This document shows, in pieces, positions 1-8,082 of a stretch of DNA of 11,462 nucleotides. The first letter of the stretch is position 1; each line of letters begins with the position of its first letter. The translations under genes and the position numbers were made by a program. Source of the DNA: Planctomycetota bacterium (GTDB lineage: Bacteria; Planctomycetota; Planctomycetia; Pirellulales; Pirellulaceae); assembly GCA_024274855.1 (NCBI GenBank), contig JAJSAJ010000682.1:1-11462 (forward strand), read 5' to 3'. Below the pieces are notes generated by a model that was not told the DNA's origin, made no database searches, and saw only the letters and a program-made list of their open reading frames with translations.

Positions 1-1437
1 CGGAGTTCCGGACAAGACCAGGGCAAACGGCGATTTCAGGGCCTTGATGCAACCCGAAGTCTTCGACGCCCAGTTCTTGATCCGTTGCCCCTCATCCAAA
101 ATGATCAAATCCCATGGAACCGGCTCGATCGACTGGAGGTCTCGTAGTACCTGTTCGTAATTGCAGATGGTAAAGAAACACGCGTTGTCATACTGCTCGG
201 CACGGTCCTCGGCGGAACCAAGCACGATCTGACAGTCGCGATCGGAGAATCGCCGGATTTCACTACGCCACTGCGACTTGAGCGACGCGGGGCAAACGAC
301 CAGCACACGCGAGATATCGGCCTGCCGGGCCAGAAGCTCCGCAACCCCGATCCCCTGAATTGTCTTGCCCAAACCCATGTCGTCGGCCAGAACAGCGCGC
401 CCGGCACCCACGGCAAATGCAATCCCATCCAGCTGATAAGGAAGCAACTCCACTTTCAACAACTCTTTGCGCAGCGGATGCCGATCCGGATCGCGGCGCA
501 TCTCCTGGGCAAACGACGCGATCCGCTGCGCGACCAACCGTTGCTGAATCCATTGCTCCGCATCCGGATAGACAAGAACGTCGTATCCAGCCTTCTCCAG
601 TTTCCGCACGCGCGCGAGCAACTTCGGAATATCGTCAACCGGCCGATTGGTCAACGGACGGACAAGTCTTTTGACGCTTGGGGGTGTGTCGACAGGCGAC
701 TCGAGCCGAAGTGTAATCTCTTCCCCGTATTGCAGATGGACGGCGAAATCGCATGGCTGATAAGGCTCGTCCAGCACCTCGCGAGGAAACTTGCGTGTCA
801 CGCGGCCGAGTGCATACAAAATATGTTTGCAGGTACCGAGTGTATTCACGCGAAAATCCGGGCAGGAACAATACGACTGCCCCGGCTCCTCGCCACGCAA
901 CGCAAGCCGGTAGGTCTTTCCCGACTGTGCACTGGTAATGACATAGTCGGTCCAAGGTACTTCCGGGTCACTCGATTTCAGGCGAAACCGCTCGTCCCGT
1001 GCTCGTTTTGCCCGCTCCGCAAACGCGCGCCGAACTAGGTCCTCTTCGTTCAATCGCTCCAGCGGCACACCCTCCTTGGGGATCTCAGACAATCCCAACG
1101 TGTACTTATCCTCCAGCACCAAAGCGAAAGCAGCGCCTACATGATCGCACGCCACATCACAATGATCACAGTTCCAGAGCAGACGTTTCTGGCGCGAGGC
1201 CATCAACGTGAACGTCACTCGCACGTCACCGTCATCCGCTGCATCGCGCAGTATCAGTCGAAACAGATCGCCTCGCAAGTAGACATCGCGATCGATATCA
1301 ATATCGTCGTACTTCGCACCTTGATTGATCAGTTGCTTGCCCTTGGAACCGAGCAGTTTGTAGGCCTGATTGATGTTAAGCCGAGCAAGTCGAGTACGAA
1401 GGGTAACAGGACGAGAAGCGGCAACTTTCGTGGCCAT
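1..1437 (-). CDS. SNF2-family DEAD/DEAH helicase with SWIM zinc finger (partial, C-terminal part outside window)
   Basis: The reading frame is open from ATG at 1437 to the left edge (479 codons, no stop), so the C-terminal RecA lobe is missing. The start is supported by GGAG eight bases upstream. From the N-terminus: a cysteine-rich segment with C90-x2-C93-x3-C97-x-H99 that resembles a compressed SWIM finger; a canonical SWIM finger C190-x-C192-x10-C203-x-H205; then the SNF2 ATPase lobe with Walker A DDMGLGKT (352-359), Walker B DEGQ (448-451) and motif III SGTP as the last visible residues. SNF2 proteins of this kind are ATP-driven double-stranded DNA translocases; SWIM fingers are thought to bind DNA or protein. 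The cellular role of bacterial SWIM-SNF2 proteins is poorly defined, with repair or transcription recycling as possibilities. It stands alone, transcribed leftwards, with no partner visible in the window. The family call is firm; the specific role is unknown. Confidence 0.93.
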   Translation of the reverse strand, partial: MATKVAASRPVTLRTRLARLNINQAYKLLGSKGKQLINQGAKYDDIDIDRDVYLRGDLFRLILRDAADDGDVRVTFTLMASRQKRLLWNCDHCDVACDHVGAAFALVLEDKYTLGLSEIPKEGVPLERLNEEDLVRRAFAERAKRARDERFRLKSSDPEVPWTDYVITSAQSGKTYRLALRGEEPGQSYCSCPDFRVNTLGTCKHILYALGRVTRKFPREVLDEPYQPCDFAVHLQYGEEITLRLESPVDTPPSVKRLVRPLTNRPVDDIPKLLARVRKLEKAGYDVLVYPDAEQWIQQRLVAQRIASFAQEMRRDPDRHPLRKELLKVELLPYQLDGIAFAVGAGRAVLADDMGLGKTIQGIGVAELLARQADISRVLVVCPASLKSQWRSEIRRFSDRDCQIVLGSAEDRAEQYDNACFFTICNYEQVLRDLQSIEPVPWDLIILDEGQRIKNWASKTSGCIKALKSPFALVLSGTP

Positions 1438-1890
1438 GGCTGTGACTCCGTTCAACGAGAAAGTGCAAGTGACCGACAGGGCCTGCATTCTAACCTGTTC
1501 GTGCGGCCGAGGAAAGCCTCGGAATCCATCTGGCCCCTTAGTTCGGCAAACCAATTATTGTCGTGTTTACTGCGGGGCGTTCGGGCGGCGATCCTCCTTA
1601 GCTGCGAGACTGATTCACCCATGGGGCGAGCCCATGGGGGTCTGTACGTGGAAGAACACCTTAGCCGCGAGACTGATTCACTCATGGGGCGAGCCCATGG
1701 GGGGCTGTACGCGGAAGAGTGCGACAGTTATTGATTGGCGAGTATACGTTGACTGCGGGACGGTTCCGCCTGCTGAAGCAGACGGCTTCTGAGGTGCACT
1801 CCTTATTCGCGCTCACATTCGGGCCGCCCCTTGTTCGCTCGGCAGACACGCACGCACAGTGAGCACATGTCACGCCAGAAGGCGTTCCAT
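1438..1890. other. Intergenic region between helicase and RND permease genes
   Basis: No credible gene is seen in these 453 bp. Both flanking genes are read leftwards, so this holds the helicase promoter region and the 3' flank of the RND operon. Contents: a small perfect hairpin at 1507-1522 (CCGAGG / CCTCGG with an AAAG loop), two tandem 63-bp repeats at 1596-1721 (annotated separately), and a short imperfect hairpin near 1766-1785 without a T-tract. I could not identify a convincing promoter for the helicase or a rho-independent terminator for the pump operon. Confidence 0.7.
1596..1721. repeat. Two tandem 63-bp hairpin-bearing repeats
   Basis: Copy 1 spans 1596-1658 and copy 2 spans 1659-1721. 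They begin CCTTAGCTGCGAGACTGATT and CCTTAGCCGCGAGACTGATT and share most of the remaining bases. Each carries two CCCATGGG-type palindromes around a GCGAG spacer (1618-1638 and 1681-1701), able to fold as an 8-bp stem with a 5-nt loop. In copy 2 the left arm is CTCATGGG, which leaves only a G-U type change in the stem. The period is a multiple of three, so apparent short open frames through it repeat a peptide, but nothing else supports translation. It resembles REP-like intergenic repeats; its function is unknown. Confidence 0.85.
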
Positions 1891-4800
1891 TTACGGCTTG
1901 TCCAGAGATTCGGCTCGGTCTTGCTTCCGCGTAAACAGATCGTAAAGGACAGGCATGACAATTAGCGTAAGTGCCCCGGAGACGAGAATTCCGCCGGCCG
2001 ATGCAATGCCCACACCGTTGCGCATTGCGGCACCGATGCCTTGCCCCAAAGCCAACGGCAGCATTCCGAGCACCGCGGCCAACGTGATCATCACGATGGG
2101 ACGAAATCTCTCACATGCGGCCAAAGTCATGGCTGTGTGCCGAGGTATTCCTTCCGTGACATGCACATTGAACTGGTCCATGATCAAGATGGCATTGTTG
2201 ACGACGATGCCGATCATCATCACGATGCCCATGATAACAAAGATGCTGAAACTCTCACCTGCGGCGGCCAACGCCCAAACGGTGCCGATCAAGGCGAGTG
2301 GGATTGTGACCAGAATGAGTGCCGGCTGCCGGAAAGATTCAAGAATAGCGGCCAGTGTGAGCACGACCAACATCATGGCGATCAGCCCAGCCTCGGCAAG
2401 GCCCTCCTGCCCTTCGGCCATGAACTCATACGTGCCGGCAAACGAGTAACTGTATCCCGGCGGCATCCTTACCTGCTCGTCAAGGATTCGGCTAACCTGC
2501 TCCACCGCTTTCCCCAACGGCAAAGTTTTTTCGTCCAACTGGGCATAGAGTTTCGCAAGACGCCGTTTGTCCTTGCGGATAATCTGAATCGGCATGATTC
2601 CTTCGGCGACATCCCCAATGCTGGTCAACAACAGCGACTGGCCGTCTTTACTCGGAATCAGGAATTCACGTACTTGGTTCTTGCCGGGTTGCTCCGCCAA
2701 TTTGACGACAATATCGTAGCTGCGCGCACCCTGCTTGTACGTCCCCGCTTCAATACCTTCCAGATTCGCGCGCAGCATCAAACCGAGGGGAACCGCCGCC
2801 ATGTTCAGATCACTCAAGACAGCTCTGCGCGGGCGGACACGAATTTCCGGCTTGCCCGAACGCACACTGGTATCCGGATCGAGGATTCCAGGCACGTTAT
2901 CGGCAAGCTGATACGTCTTAAATGCCAATTCGTCCAGAGTCTGCAATTGGTCACCAGCGATTTCCAATTCCACCGGGTTGCTCTGGCCGCCGATTATCGA
3001 TGGCTGGCTGACACCAATAATCGCATCGGGAAAACCGTCCATGCGCGAACGGACCGAATCCATCAAGGCATCAATCGTTATCGCACGCTCGGTTCGCTCG
3101 GAGAACTTGAGCAGGATTTGTGCCAGGTAGACTCCTTCACTCGATTGTCCCAGGATGGCTTCCACCTTGCCCACTGTGCTGAGGATATGGCGCAATTCCG
3201 GCAAGCCCTTCATTCGGCGCTCGGCCTCCTGAACGCGCCGGACTGTCTCGGCGAGTTTATAACGGGTAGGAAACTCCAGCCGCAAGAAAACCGCTCCCCG
3301 ATCCGATTCCGGAAACGCGCTGGTTCCCAACTTGCCGCCCAGAAGCATCGATTGCACGAATAACCCGATCACACCAAGCAACACCAGCACGGCCGCCCAG
3401 CGATGTCGCTCGTTGAACTGAAGAAGGGCTCGATAGCCGGCCGTCAACCGGTCGAATCCCCGGTTCCAGCCACGTTCCATCCATCCGAGCAGCGAGCGTG
3501 AGTCTTGCCGACGCGGCCTCAAGATCAGCGAGCAAAGCATCGGCGTCAGCGTGAAAGAAATGAACAAGGAGACGACGGTCATGATGAACATCGTCATCGC
3601 CAATGGCCCGATGAACATCCCGATTCGGGTCTTCATGACCGTTAAGGGAAACAGCACGACAACATTCGTGCCTGCACTGGCCAATACGGCGACAAAAGCT
3701 TCCTTGGCGCCCAGGCGTGCCGCCTCTTTGGGATCGCCGGAAGCATCCAGCCGCTTTACAATCGCCTCCAACACGACGATCGAGTTCGTGACCAGAATAC
3801 CGACCGACATGCCGATGGCGATCAACGTAGAGGTATTCAGGGTGTAACCAATCGCCTGCATAAAGAACAGGCTGATGATGATCGTCAAAGGCATCGTGGT
3901 GGCCACGACCAGTAGCGCGCGGAAATTGTAGAGAAACAGGAACAGGATCGCCGCGGTCAACAGAACGCCCAAGAACACGTTCATCCACGCGTCCTGGTTA
4001 CTCGCCTCGATGAAGACACCGTCATCGTCTATCCAGACCAGATCCATGCCGCCTGGCAGTTCGGCGGTTAGTTTTCCCATCGCCGCGCGTACTGCATTGG
4101 CAACTCGCACGGCATTGGCATCCGCCTTTTTAACCACTTTAATGGCGATACACGGGTGCCCGTCAAGCATGGCTGCCTGGCGCAACTCCTCGGTCGCCAT
4201 CGAGACTCGCCCAACATCTCGAATATAGCAGCGATGTCCGTTTTCGTTGGCAATTTCAAGACCGGCCAAATCGCTCACCTGGTCGTAGTCGGCGTCGAAT
4301 TTGACTGCGTACTCCGTCGTCCCCTCACGAACTCGGCCAGAAGGAATCGTTCGAACGGCCTGCTGAATGGCCTGAACGACGCTCATGCTGGAAAGGTCGC
4401 GCGCAGCCAACCGGTTCCGGTCCAGTTCGACATGAACCTCCCGCTCGGCGCCGCCAATCAGTTGCACGTCGGCCACGCCCGCAATCACGGTAATGCGGTC
4501 GCGCAGCGTGTTGTCCGCGAAATCGTAGAGTTCGTCCAGCGGCACTTCGCCCGAAAGGGCCATCGTGACAATCGGCTTGGCATTGATATCAAACTTCTGG
4601 ATGATCGGGTCTTCGACGTCTTCGGGCATGTCGGCACGGATCAGGTCGAGTTTCTCCCGAACGTCCGTGGCCGCAATGTCAACATCAACCTCCAATTGGA
4701 ACTCCAACAGCGTAAGACAGACATTCTCCATGCATGAGGAACTGACGTGCTTCAGTCCGTCAATCGAGACGACCACATCCTCGATTTTCTTCGCGACATC

Positions 4801-4983
4801 GGTCTCCAACTCTTCGGGGGACGCGCCAGGATAGATCGTCACCACCGTGACATACGGCAGGTCCGCCTTGGGCATCAGCTCCAAACCCATCTTCCGATAG
4901 GCGTTCAACCCCAGCAACGTCAGCCCGATGATCAAGCAACTCATGGCGATCGGCCGGCGAATCGAAACGTCCGACAAGATCAT
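1891..4983 (-). CDS. RND efflux transporter permease (HAE1/AcrB-like)
   Basis: This 1030-residue protein has the usual length and organisation of AcrB-type permeases: TM1 near the N-terminus, a long periplasmic porter loop, TM2-6 from about residue 333, a second periplasmic loop, and TM8-12 at the C-terminus. The start at 4983 has a strong AGGAGG seven bases upstream and overlaps the adaptor stop codon in ATGA, indicating translational coupling. It would be the inner-membrane, substrate-binding engine of a tripartite pump expelling drugs, lipids or similar compounds. The oddity is the relay: the TM4 motif aligned with the AcrB Asp pair 407/408 reads LVTNSIVV (T399, N400), and TM10 reads VVNNAILI where AcrB has Lys940 (N929). 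All three positions are therefore neutral here, so energy coupling may use other residues. Substrate cannot be told from sequence. Confidence 0.95.
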   Translation of the reverse strand: MILSDVSIRRPIAMSCLIIGLTLLGLNAYRKMGLELMPKADLPYVTVVTIYPGASPEELETDVAKKIEDVVVSIDGLKHVSSSCMENVCLTLLEFQLEVDVDIAATDVREKLDLIRADMPEDVEDPIIQKFDINAKPIVTMALSGEVPLDELYDFADNTLRDRITVIAGVADVQLIGGAEREVHVELDRNRLAARDLSSMSVVQAIQQAVRTIPSGRVREGTTEYAVKFDADYDQVSDLAGLEIANENGHRCYIRDVGRVSMATEELRQAAMLDGHPCIAIKVVKKADANAVRVANAVRAAMGKLTAELPGGMDLVWIDDDGVFIEASNQDAWMNVFLGVLLTAAILFLFLYNFRALLVVATTMPLTIIISLFFMQAIGYTLNTSTLIAIGMSVGILVTNSIVVLEAIVKRLDASGDPKEAARLGAKEAFVAVLASAGTNVVVLFPLTVMKTRIGMFIGPLAMTMFIMTVVSLFISFTLTPMLCSLILRPRRQDSRSLLGWMERGWNRGFDRLTAGYRALLQFNERHRWAAVLVLLGVIGLFVQSMLLGGKLGTSAFPESDRGAVFLRLEFPTRYKLAETVRRVQEAERRMKGLPELRHILSTVGKVEAILGQSSEGVYLAQILLKFSERTERAITIDALMDSVRSRMDGFPDAIIGVSQPSIIGGQSNPVELEIAGDQLQTLDELAFKTYQLADNVPGILDPDTSVRSGKPEIRVRPRRAVLSDLNMAAVPLGLMLRANLEGIEAGTYKQGARSYDIVVKLAEQPGKNQVREFLIPSKDGQSLLLTSIGDVAEGIMPIQIIRKDKRRLAKLYAQLDEKTLPLGKAVEQVSRILDEQVRMPPGYSYSFAGTYEFMAEGQEGLAEAGLIAMMLVVLTLAAILESFRQPALILVTIPLALIGTVWALAAAGESFSIFVIMGIVMMIGIVVNNAILIMDQFNVHVTEGIPRHTAMTLAACERFRPIVMITLAAVLGMLPLALGQGIGAAMRNGVGIASAGGILVSGALTLIVMPVLYDLFTRKQDRAESLDKP

Positions 4984-6182
4984 CCTCTGCCCTCCTTGAC
5001 GACCGATACGCGCGAGCCGTCCTCGATCAGGTGCTGTCCCATCGTGATCACCTGCGTTTCGGCGGTCACATCGCCCTCAAGGATCTCCGTCCATCCACTC
5101 ATTTCACGGCCGGTTTTCACTCGCGTTCCGCGCGATTTCCCGTCCTTGACGAGGAAGACGACCGTATGCCCGCCACGTTGTTCGACAGCCACGGACGGCA
5201 CGCCAACGCCATGTCGCTCGTCAATGACAATGGTGACCTCGGCCAGACACCCAGGAGCAACCCCAGACGGCGGAGACTTCACCAGCCCCTTGACTTCGAA
5301 TGTGCGACGCTTCGGGTCAACTGTGGGACTCTTGTACGTGACCGGCTTCACACCCAAGTCGATGCCATTGACTTCGATTCGCATGCGTGTCTTCCCAGGC
5401 TCGACGCGTGCATAATAGACCGCCGGGAGAAACACGGCGATTTCAAATACCGAAAGGTCTTCGATCTTGACCACCGGCGTGCCGGCGCCGGCCATCTCGC
5501 CCGGCTCCTTGAAACGCCTCGAAACGCATCCGGAAATCGGCGAGACGACCAGGGAATCCGCCAGATCCTTCTCGGCCACGGTCAACGACAGCCGAGCTTG
5601 TTCAAGCTGTGCCTCGCGTAGCGCGACCAACGCCTCAACATCCTTGACAGCCGCCATGGCCTGCTTGTAACCAGTTTGCTGCTTCTCCAAAAGTTGCATC
5701 GGAACGGCGTTGCCTCGGGCCAGTTCCTCATACCGCTTCAAATCCCGCTCGGCCTGCTCCTTGTCCGCCAGCATATGTTCGAGTCGGGCACGCGCTTCGT
5801 CCACGGAACACTCGGCAACCGTAAGTATTTGCCGCGCGACCGCAAGAGCCTTGGTCAGCTTGAGTGAATCTGTTTGAAACAGATTGGTCTTCTTGGCTTC
5901 CACACGATCGCCCTCATCGACGTAGACCTCGTCCAAAGGTCCGGGTATTCGAGCGGAAACCAAGGCGTAATTCTTCGCCTGTACATTCCCCGAAACGACG
6001 ACTACACTCTCAAAAGTCATCTCTTTGGCTGCGGTGATCACAACAGGTATGCCCTTCGCCACTTTCTCAAGCTGCCCGTTGTCATCCGCCGCTCGCCCGA
6101 TCGGCCAAATGGAATGAGCCCCAACGCCGAGGCCGGCCAACACGACAACCGCCGCCACTGTGATCAGACCCTTGGTACGCAT
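4980..6182 (-). CDS. RND efflux periplasmic adaptor (membrane fusion protein, HlyD/AcrA family)
   Basis: The 400-residue protein starts at ATG 6182, chosen because GAGGAG lies nine bases upstream and a hydrophobic N-terminal helix follows at once; an ORF extension upstream to 6248 lacks this support. Domains: N-terminal signal or anchor helix (about 5-24, no lipobox Cys); first half of the barrel-sandwich (lipoyl-like) domain around 67-103; a long alpha-helical coiled-coil hairpin around 108-207, rich in A, E, Q and L; second lipoyl half 209-243 (VVSPISGCVSRR); beta-barrel 246-320; membrane-proximal domain to the end. It would bridge the permease encoded immediately downstream (4-bp ATGA overlap) and an outer-membrane channel. 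It is 84 bp downstream of tetR on the same strand, so probably co-transcribed with it. Confidence 0.95.
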   Translation of the reverse strand: MRTKGLITVAAVVVLAGLGVGAHSIWPIGRAADDNGQLEKVAKGIPVVITAAKEMTFESVVVVSGNVQAKNYALVSARIPGPLDEVYVDEGDRVEAKKTNLFQTDSLKLTKALAVARQILTVAECSVDEARARLEHMLADKEQAERDLKRYEELARGNAVPMQLLEKQQTGYKQAMAAVKDVEALVALREAQLEQARLSLTVAEKDLADSLVVSPISGCVSRRFKEPGEMAGAGTPVVKIEDLSVFEIAVFLPAVYYARVEPGKTRMRIEVNGIDLGVKPVTYKSPTVDPKRRTFEVKGLVKSPPSGVAPGCLAEVTIVIDERHGVGVPSVAVEQRGGHTVVFLVKDGKSRGTRVKTGREMSGWTEILEGDVTAETQVITMGQHLIEDGSRVSVVKEGRG

Positions 6183-6266
6183 CTGGTGTTTCTCCTCGAT
6201 TTCGTGCCCACCGGCATCCTGCTCGCGCCGCGCTGTCGATGCTCTCATCCATCTATCCCGCCGGGC

Positions 6267-6890
6267 TTAATCTTGCCGAGCTGCTTCGCGCGTACAGAAA
6301 CCGTATAAGAACACACCCATCAGGGCGTCGACCGCCTGGTCCACCGGCCGTGATTTTCCCGCCGCAAACTCCTGCTCCACCATGCCAATCGAGGCAGTTA
6401 CGAACATCTCCGCGGCCGCTCGTGCGTCCATGGAACGAAATGCGCCCTCCTGGATCCCTTGCTCGATGATAACCGTGATCTGCTTGATCCCCGTGGAACG
6501 CGCCGTCTGCTCCGAACCCTTCAGCAACCCTTTGGCCGCCTGGTCATTGATCAGAAACTCGAACACCGCATGGTGCTCCACAAGATACTCGCGCCATATC
6601 CTCGAAATCGACCGGAGTTTGTCCGCCGCACAACCACTTTGTTTGACGATAAGATCAAGCGCCTCGTGCATCGGTGCGACCGCCCGAGCATGAACAAACT
6701 CCAAGAGCTCCTGCTTGCTGCGAAAATGGTTATAGAGACTGCCTTTGGCCATCCCCGCAGCGGCCGCGACACGATCCATCGTCGTCCCATTCAGTCCGTA
6801 TTCGGTCAGGACGACCACCGCCCCGTCGTACACGGCCTGACGCACCATCGAATCGAGCAGTTCTTTCCGACGCTCGGCCAAACTGGTCAT
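6267..6890 (-). CDS. TetR/AcrR-family transcriptional regulator
   Basis: This is a 207-residue protein from ATG 6890; GGAGG sits five bases upstream. A GTG at 6902 in the same frame (211 residues) is a possible alternative start but has a poorer ribosome site. The N-terminal TetR DNA-binding domain is clear: a helix-turn-helix at about residues 36-57 containing TTMDRVAAAAGMAKGSLYNH and followed by FRSKQELL. The rest is a divergent all-helical ligand-binding and dimerisation domain, so the inducer cannot be predicted. It is the first gene of the leftward operon with the adaptor and permease, which fits a local repressor of the pump. The palindromic promoter at 6951-6980 just upstream is the likely operator. 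Confidence 0.93.
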   Translation of the reverse strand: MTSLAERRKELLDSMVRQAVYDGAVVVLTEYGLNGTTMDRVAAAAGMAKGSLYNHFRSKQELLEFVHARAVAPMHEALDLIVKQSGCAADKLRSISRIWREYLVEHHAVFEFLINDQAAKGLLKGSEQTARSTGIKQITVIIEQGIQEGAFRSMDARAAAEMFVTASIGMVEQEFAAGKSRPVDQAVDALMGVFLYGFCTREAARQD

Positions 6891-6902
6891 GAACTCCTCC
6901 AC

Positions 6903-7434
6903 GGCAACACCGACAAAAACCCAAACGATCAGAAAAATGACTTCCCAGTCAGTGTACTGTACTCACTAGTTCTTAGTCAATACTATCGAGTTCTCTCTAC
7001 GGAATCTTTGGTCATGCCAGACGCCTTTTTTGCCGATAAACCGGATAAGGTGGGTCCGTGCGATCATCCTGGATTTGCCGCTCGATTGGAATTACTCACC
7101 AGTCTCCACCCGCAGCAGTGATCGTTTGCTGGGCCAACAGGAGCCGAGCCGGTGAAAAGTGTCGACTCTGGTTGACGTTACGGCTCAGCAGGAGCTTCGC
7201 CCTCCCATCTGGTGGGCCACGTTGCGATCAAGACCTCCACCCGCCCGAAACAGCCCACCTATCCAAGAATCCGCCATGACTATTCGAGAATCCGCCATGA
7301 GGCCCACCATGTGGAGTAGTCGCAACACTGCACTCGACAACCGGTCCACGGGCAGTGATCGCAATCCGGTCCAGCAGCAAGCAAACAGGCTCCGGCTGCA
7401 GTTCCAAACCTCTTGTAGCGTCCTGGATTACGCC
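6903..7434. other. Divergent intergenic region between tetR and the outer-membrane channel gene
   Basis: Apart from the tetR promoter/operator, this roughly 530-bp stretch has no gene I can support. It holds short direct repeats: AGAATCCGCCATGA at 7266-7279 and 7287-7300 (21-bp period), and a near-identical 23-bp segment at 7213-7235 that recurs at 7463-7485 inside the channel gene (starting TGGGCCACGTT). The frame of the channel gene is open back to 7159, with in-frame ATGs at 7276, 7297 and 7309. The one at 7309 has GAGG six bases upstream, but would put about 77 residues before the lipobox, which is too long for a signal peptide. Confidence 0.6.
6951..6980 (-). promoter_or_regulatory. Candidate promoter and operator of the tetR-efflux operon
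   Basis: On the minus strand TTGACT (6980-6975) and TACACT (6956-6951) match sigma70 -35 and -10 boxes with an 18-bp spacer. The tetR start codon is about 60 bp downstream. The same stretch holds imperfect dyads: GTAC-T-GTAC at 6954-6962, and TCACTAG / TTAGTCA around TTC at 6963-6979 (five of seven positions symmetric). A dyad between -35 and -10 is the usual position for TetR autorepression. A weak plus-strand -10 (TACTAT, 6981-6986) could let the same site also control the divergent channel gene. All of this is read from sequence only. Confidence 0.5.
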
Positions 7435-7436
7435 AT

Positions 7437-7457
7437 GTCCCGCTCGGCAAGCGGGAC
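7437..7457 (+). repeat. Single copy of the CGGCA-loop hairpin repeat inside the channel gene start
   Basis: Arms GTCCCGCT and AGCGGGAC enclose loop CGGCA, followed by CTAC. The loop, the stem length and the trailing CTAC match the three units at 9500-9640. The innermost pair here is T-A instead of C-G, a compensatory difference. It begins at the third base of the chosen ATG, so it would encode part of the signal peptide. Confidence 0.75.
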
Positions 7458-8079
7458 CTACCTGGGCCACGTTACGATCAAGGCCCGATCCACGCGGTTA
7501 GTCGTGGTCGTGGTCACAGTCCTCCTATTAGCTGGCTGCACCAGCACCCACCAATGGTGGAATAACCGATTTAAGGTTGGGCCGAATTACTGCCGGCCTC
7601 CGGCACCGGTGGCTGACCAATGGATTGACGCGGACACGCCCAACGTCCAGAGCCAGGCGACTGATTACAGTTACTGGTGGACGGTGTTCAACGACCCGAT
7701 CCTTGACGAATTGGTCTTTACGGCATATCAGCAGAATCTACCTCTGAAGATTGCAGGGTTGCGAATCCTGGAGGCACGTGCCCAGCGAGGGATTGCTGCC
7801 GGTAGCCTGTTCCCGCAAAAACAACAGATGATCGGGGCCTTTTCCCGTAGCAAGTTCAGTGATACCTCATACCCGTTCGGCAACTTTCCGGGTAACCGCG
7901 AGTTTGACAACTGGAGCGTCGGGTTTGATGCGGCATGGGAACTCGACATCTGGGGCCGAATTCGTCGAGGGGTCGAATCGGCTGATGCCAACCTGAATGC
8001 TCAGATCGAGAATTACGACGATGTGCTGGTGATTCTTCAGGCGGAAGTAGCAGCCGCCTATATCCAGATGCGTACGCTT

Positions 8080-8082
8080 TAA
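8080..8082 (+). other. Premature in-frame TAA stop in the channel gene
   Basis: The codons around it read CGT ACG CTT TAA GAG CGT CTG. Upstream and downstream sequence are in the same frame and both match the channel family, so this is a nonsense change, not a frameshift. The next in-frame start-like codons are TTG 8092 and GTG 8098-8100; no clear Shine-Dalgarno is seen for reinitiation. Confidence 0.9.

Noticed and set aside
1766..1785. Rho-independent terminator of the pump operon
   Set aside because: The hairpin (CTGC / GCAG around TGAA, with a mismatch lower in the stem) is weak and has no T-tract on the minus strand.
2041..3363. 440-codon plus-strand open frame
   Set aside because: It lies wholly antisense to the clearly recognisable RND permease gene, and its translation has biased low-complexity His/Gln/Arg content typical of a shadow frame.
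7159..7434. Upstream extension of the channel gene to 7159, 7276 or 7309
   Set aside because: These starts would put 77 or more residues before the lipobox, and the stretch consists of short repeats; only 7309 has a fair ribosome site.
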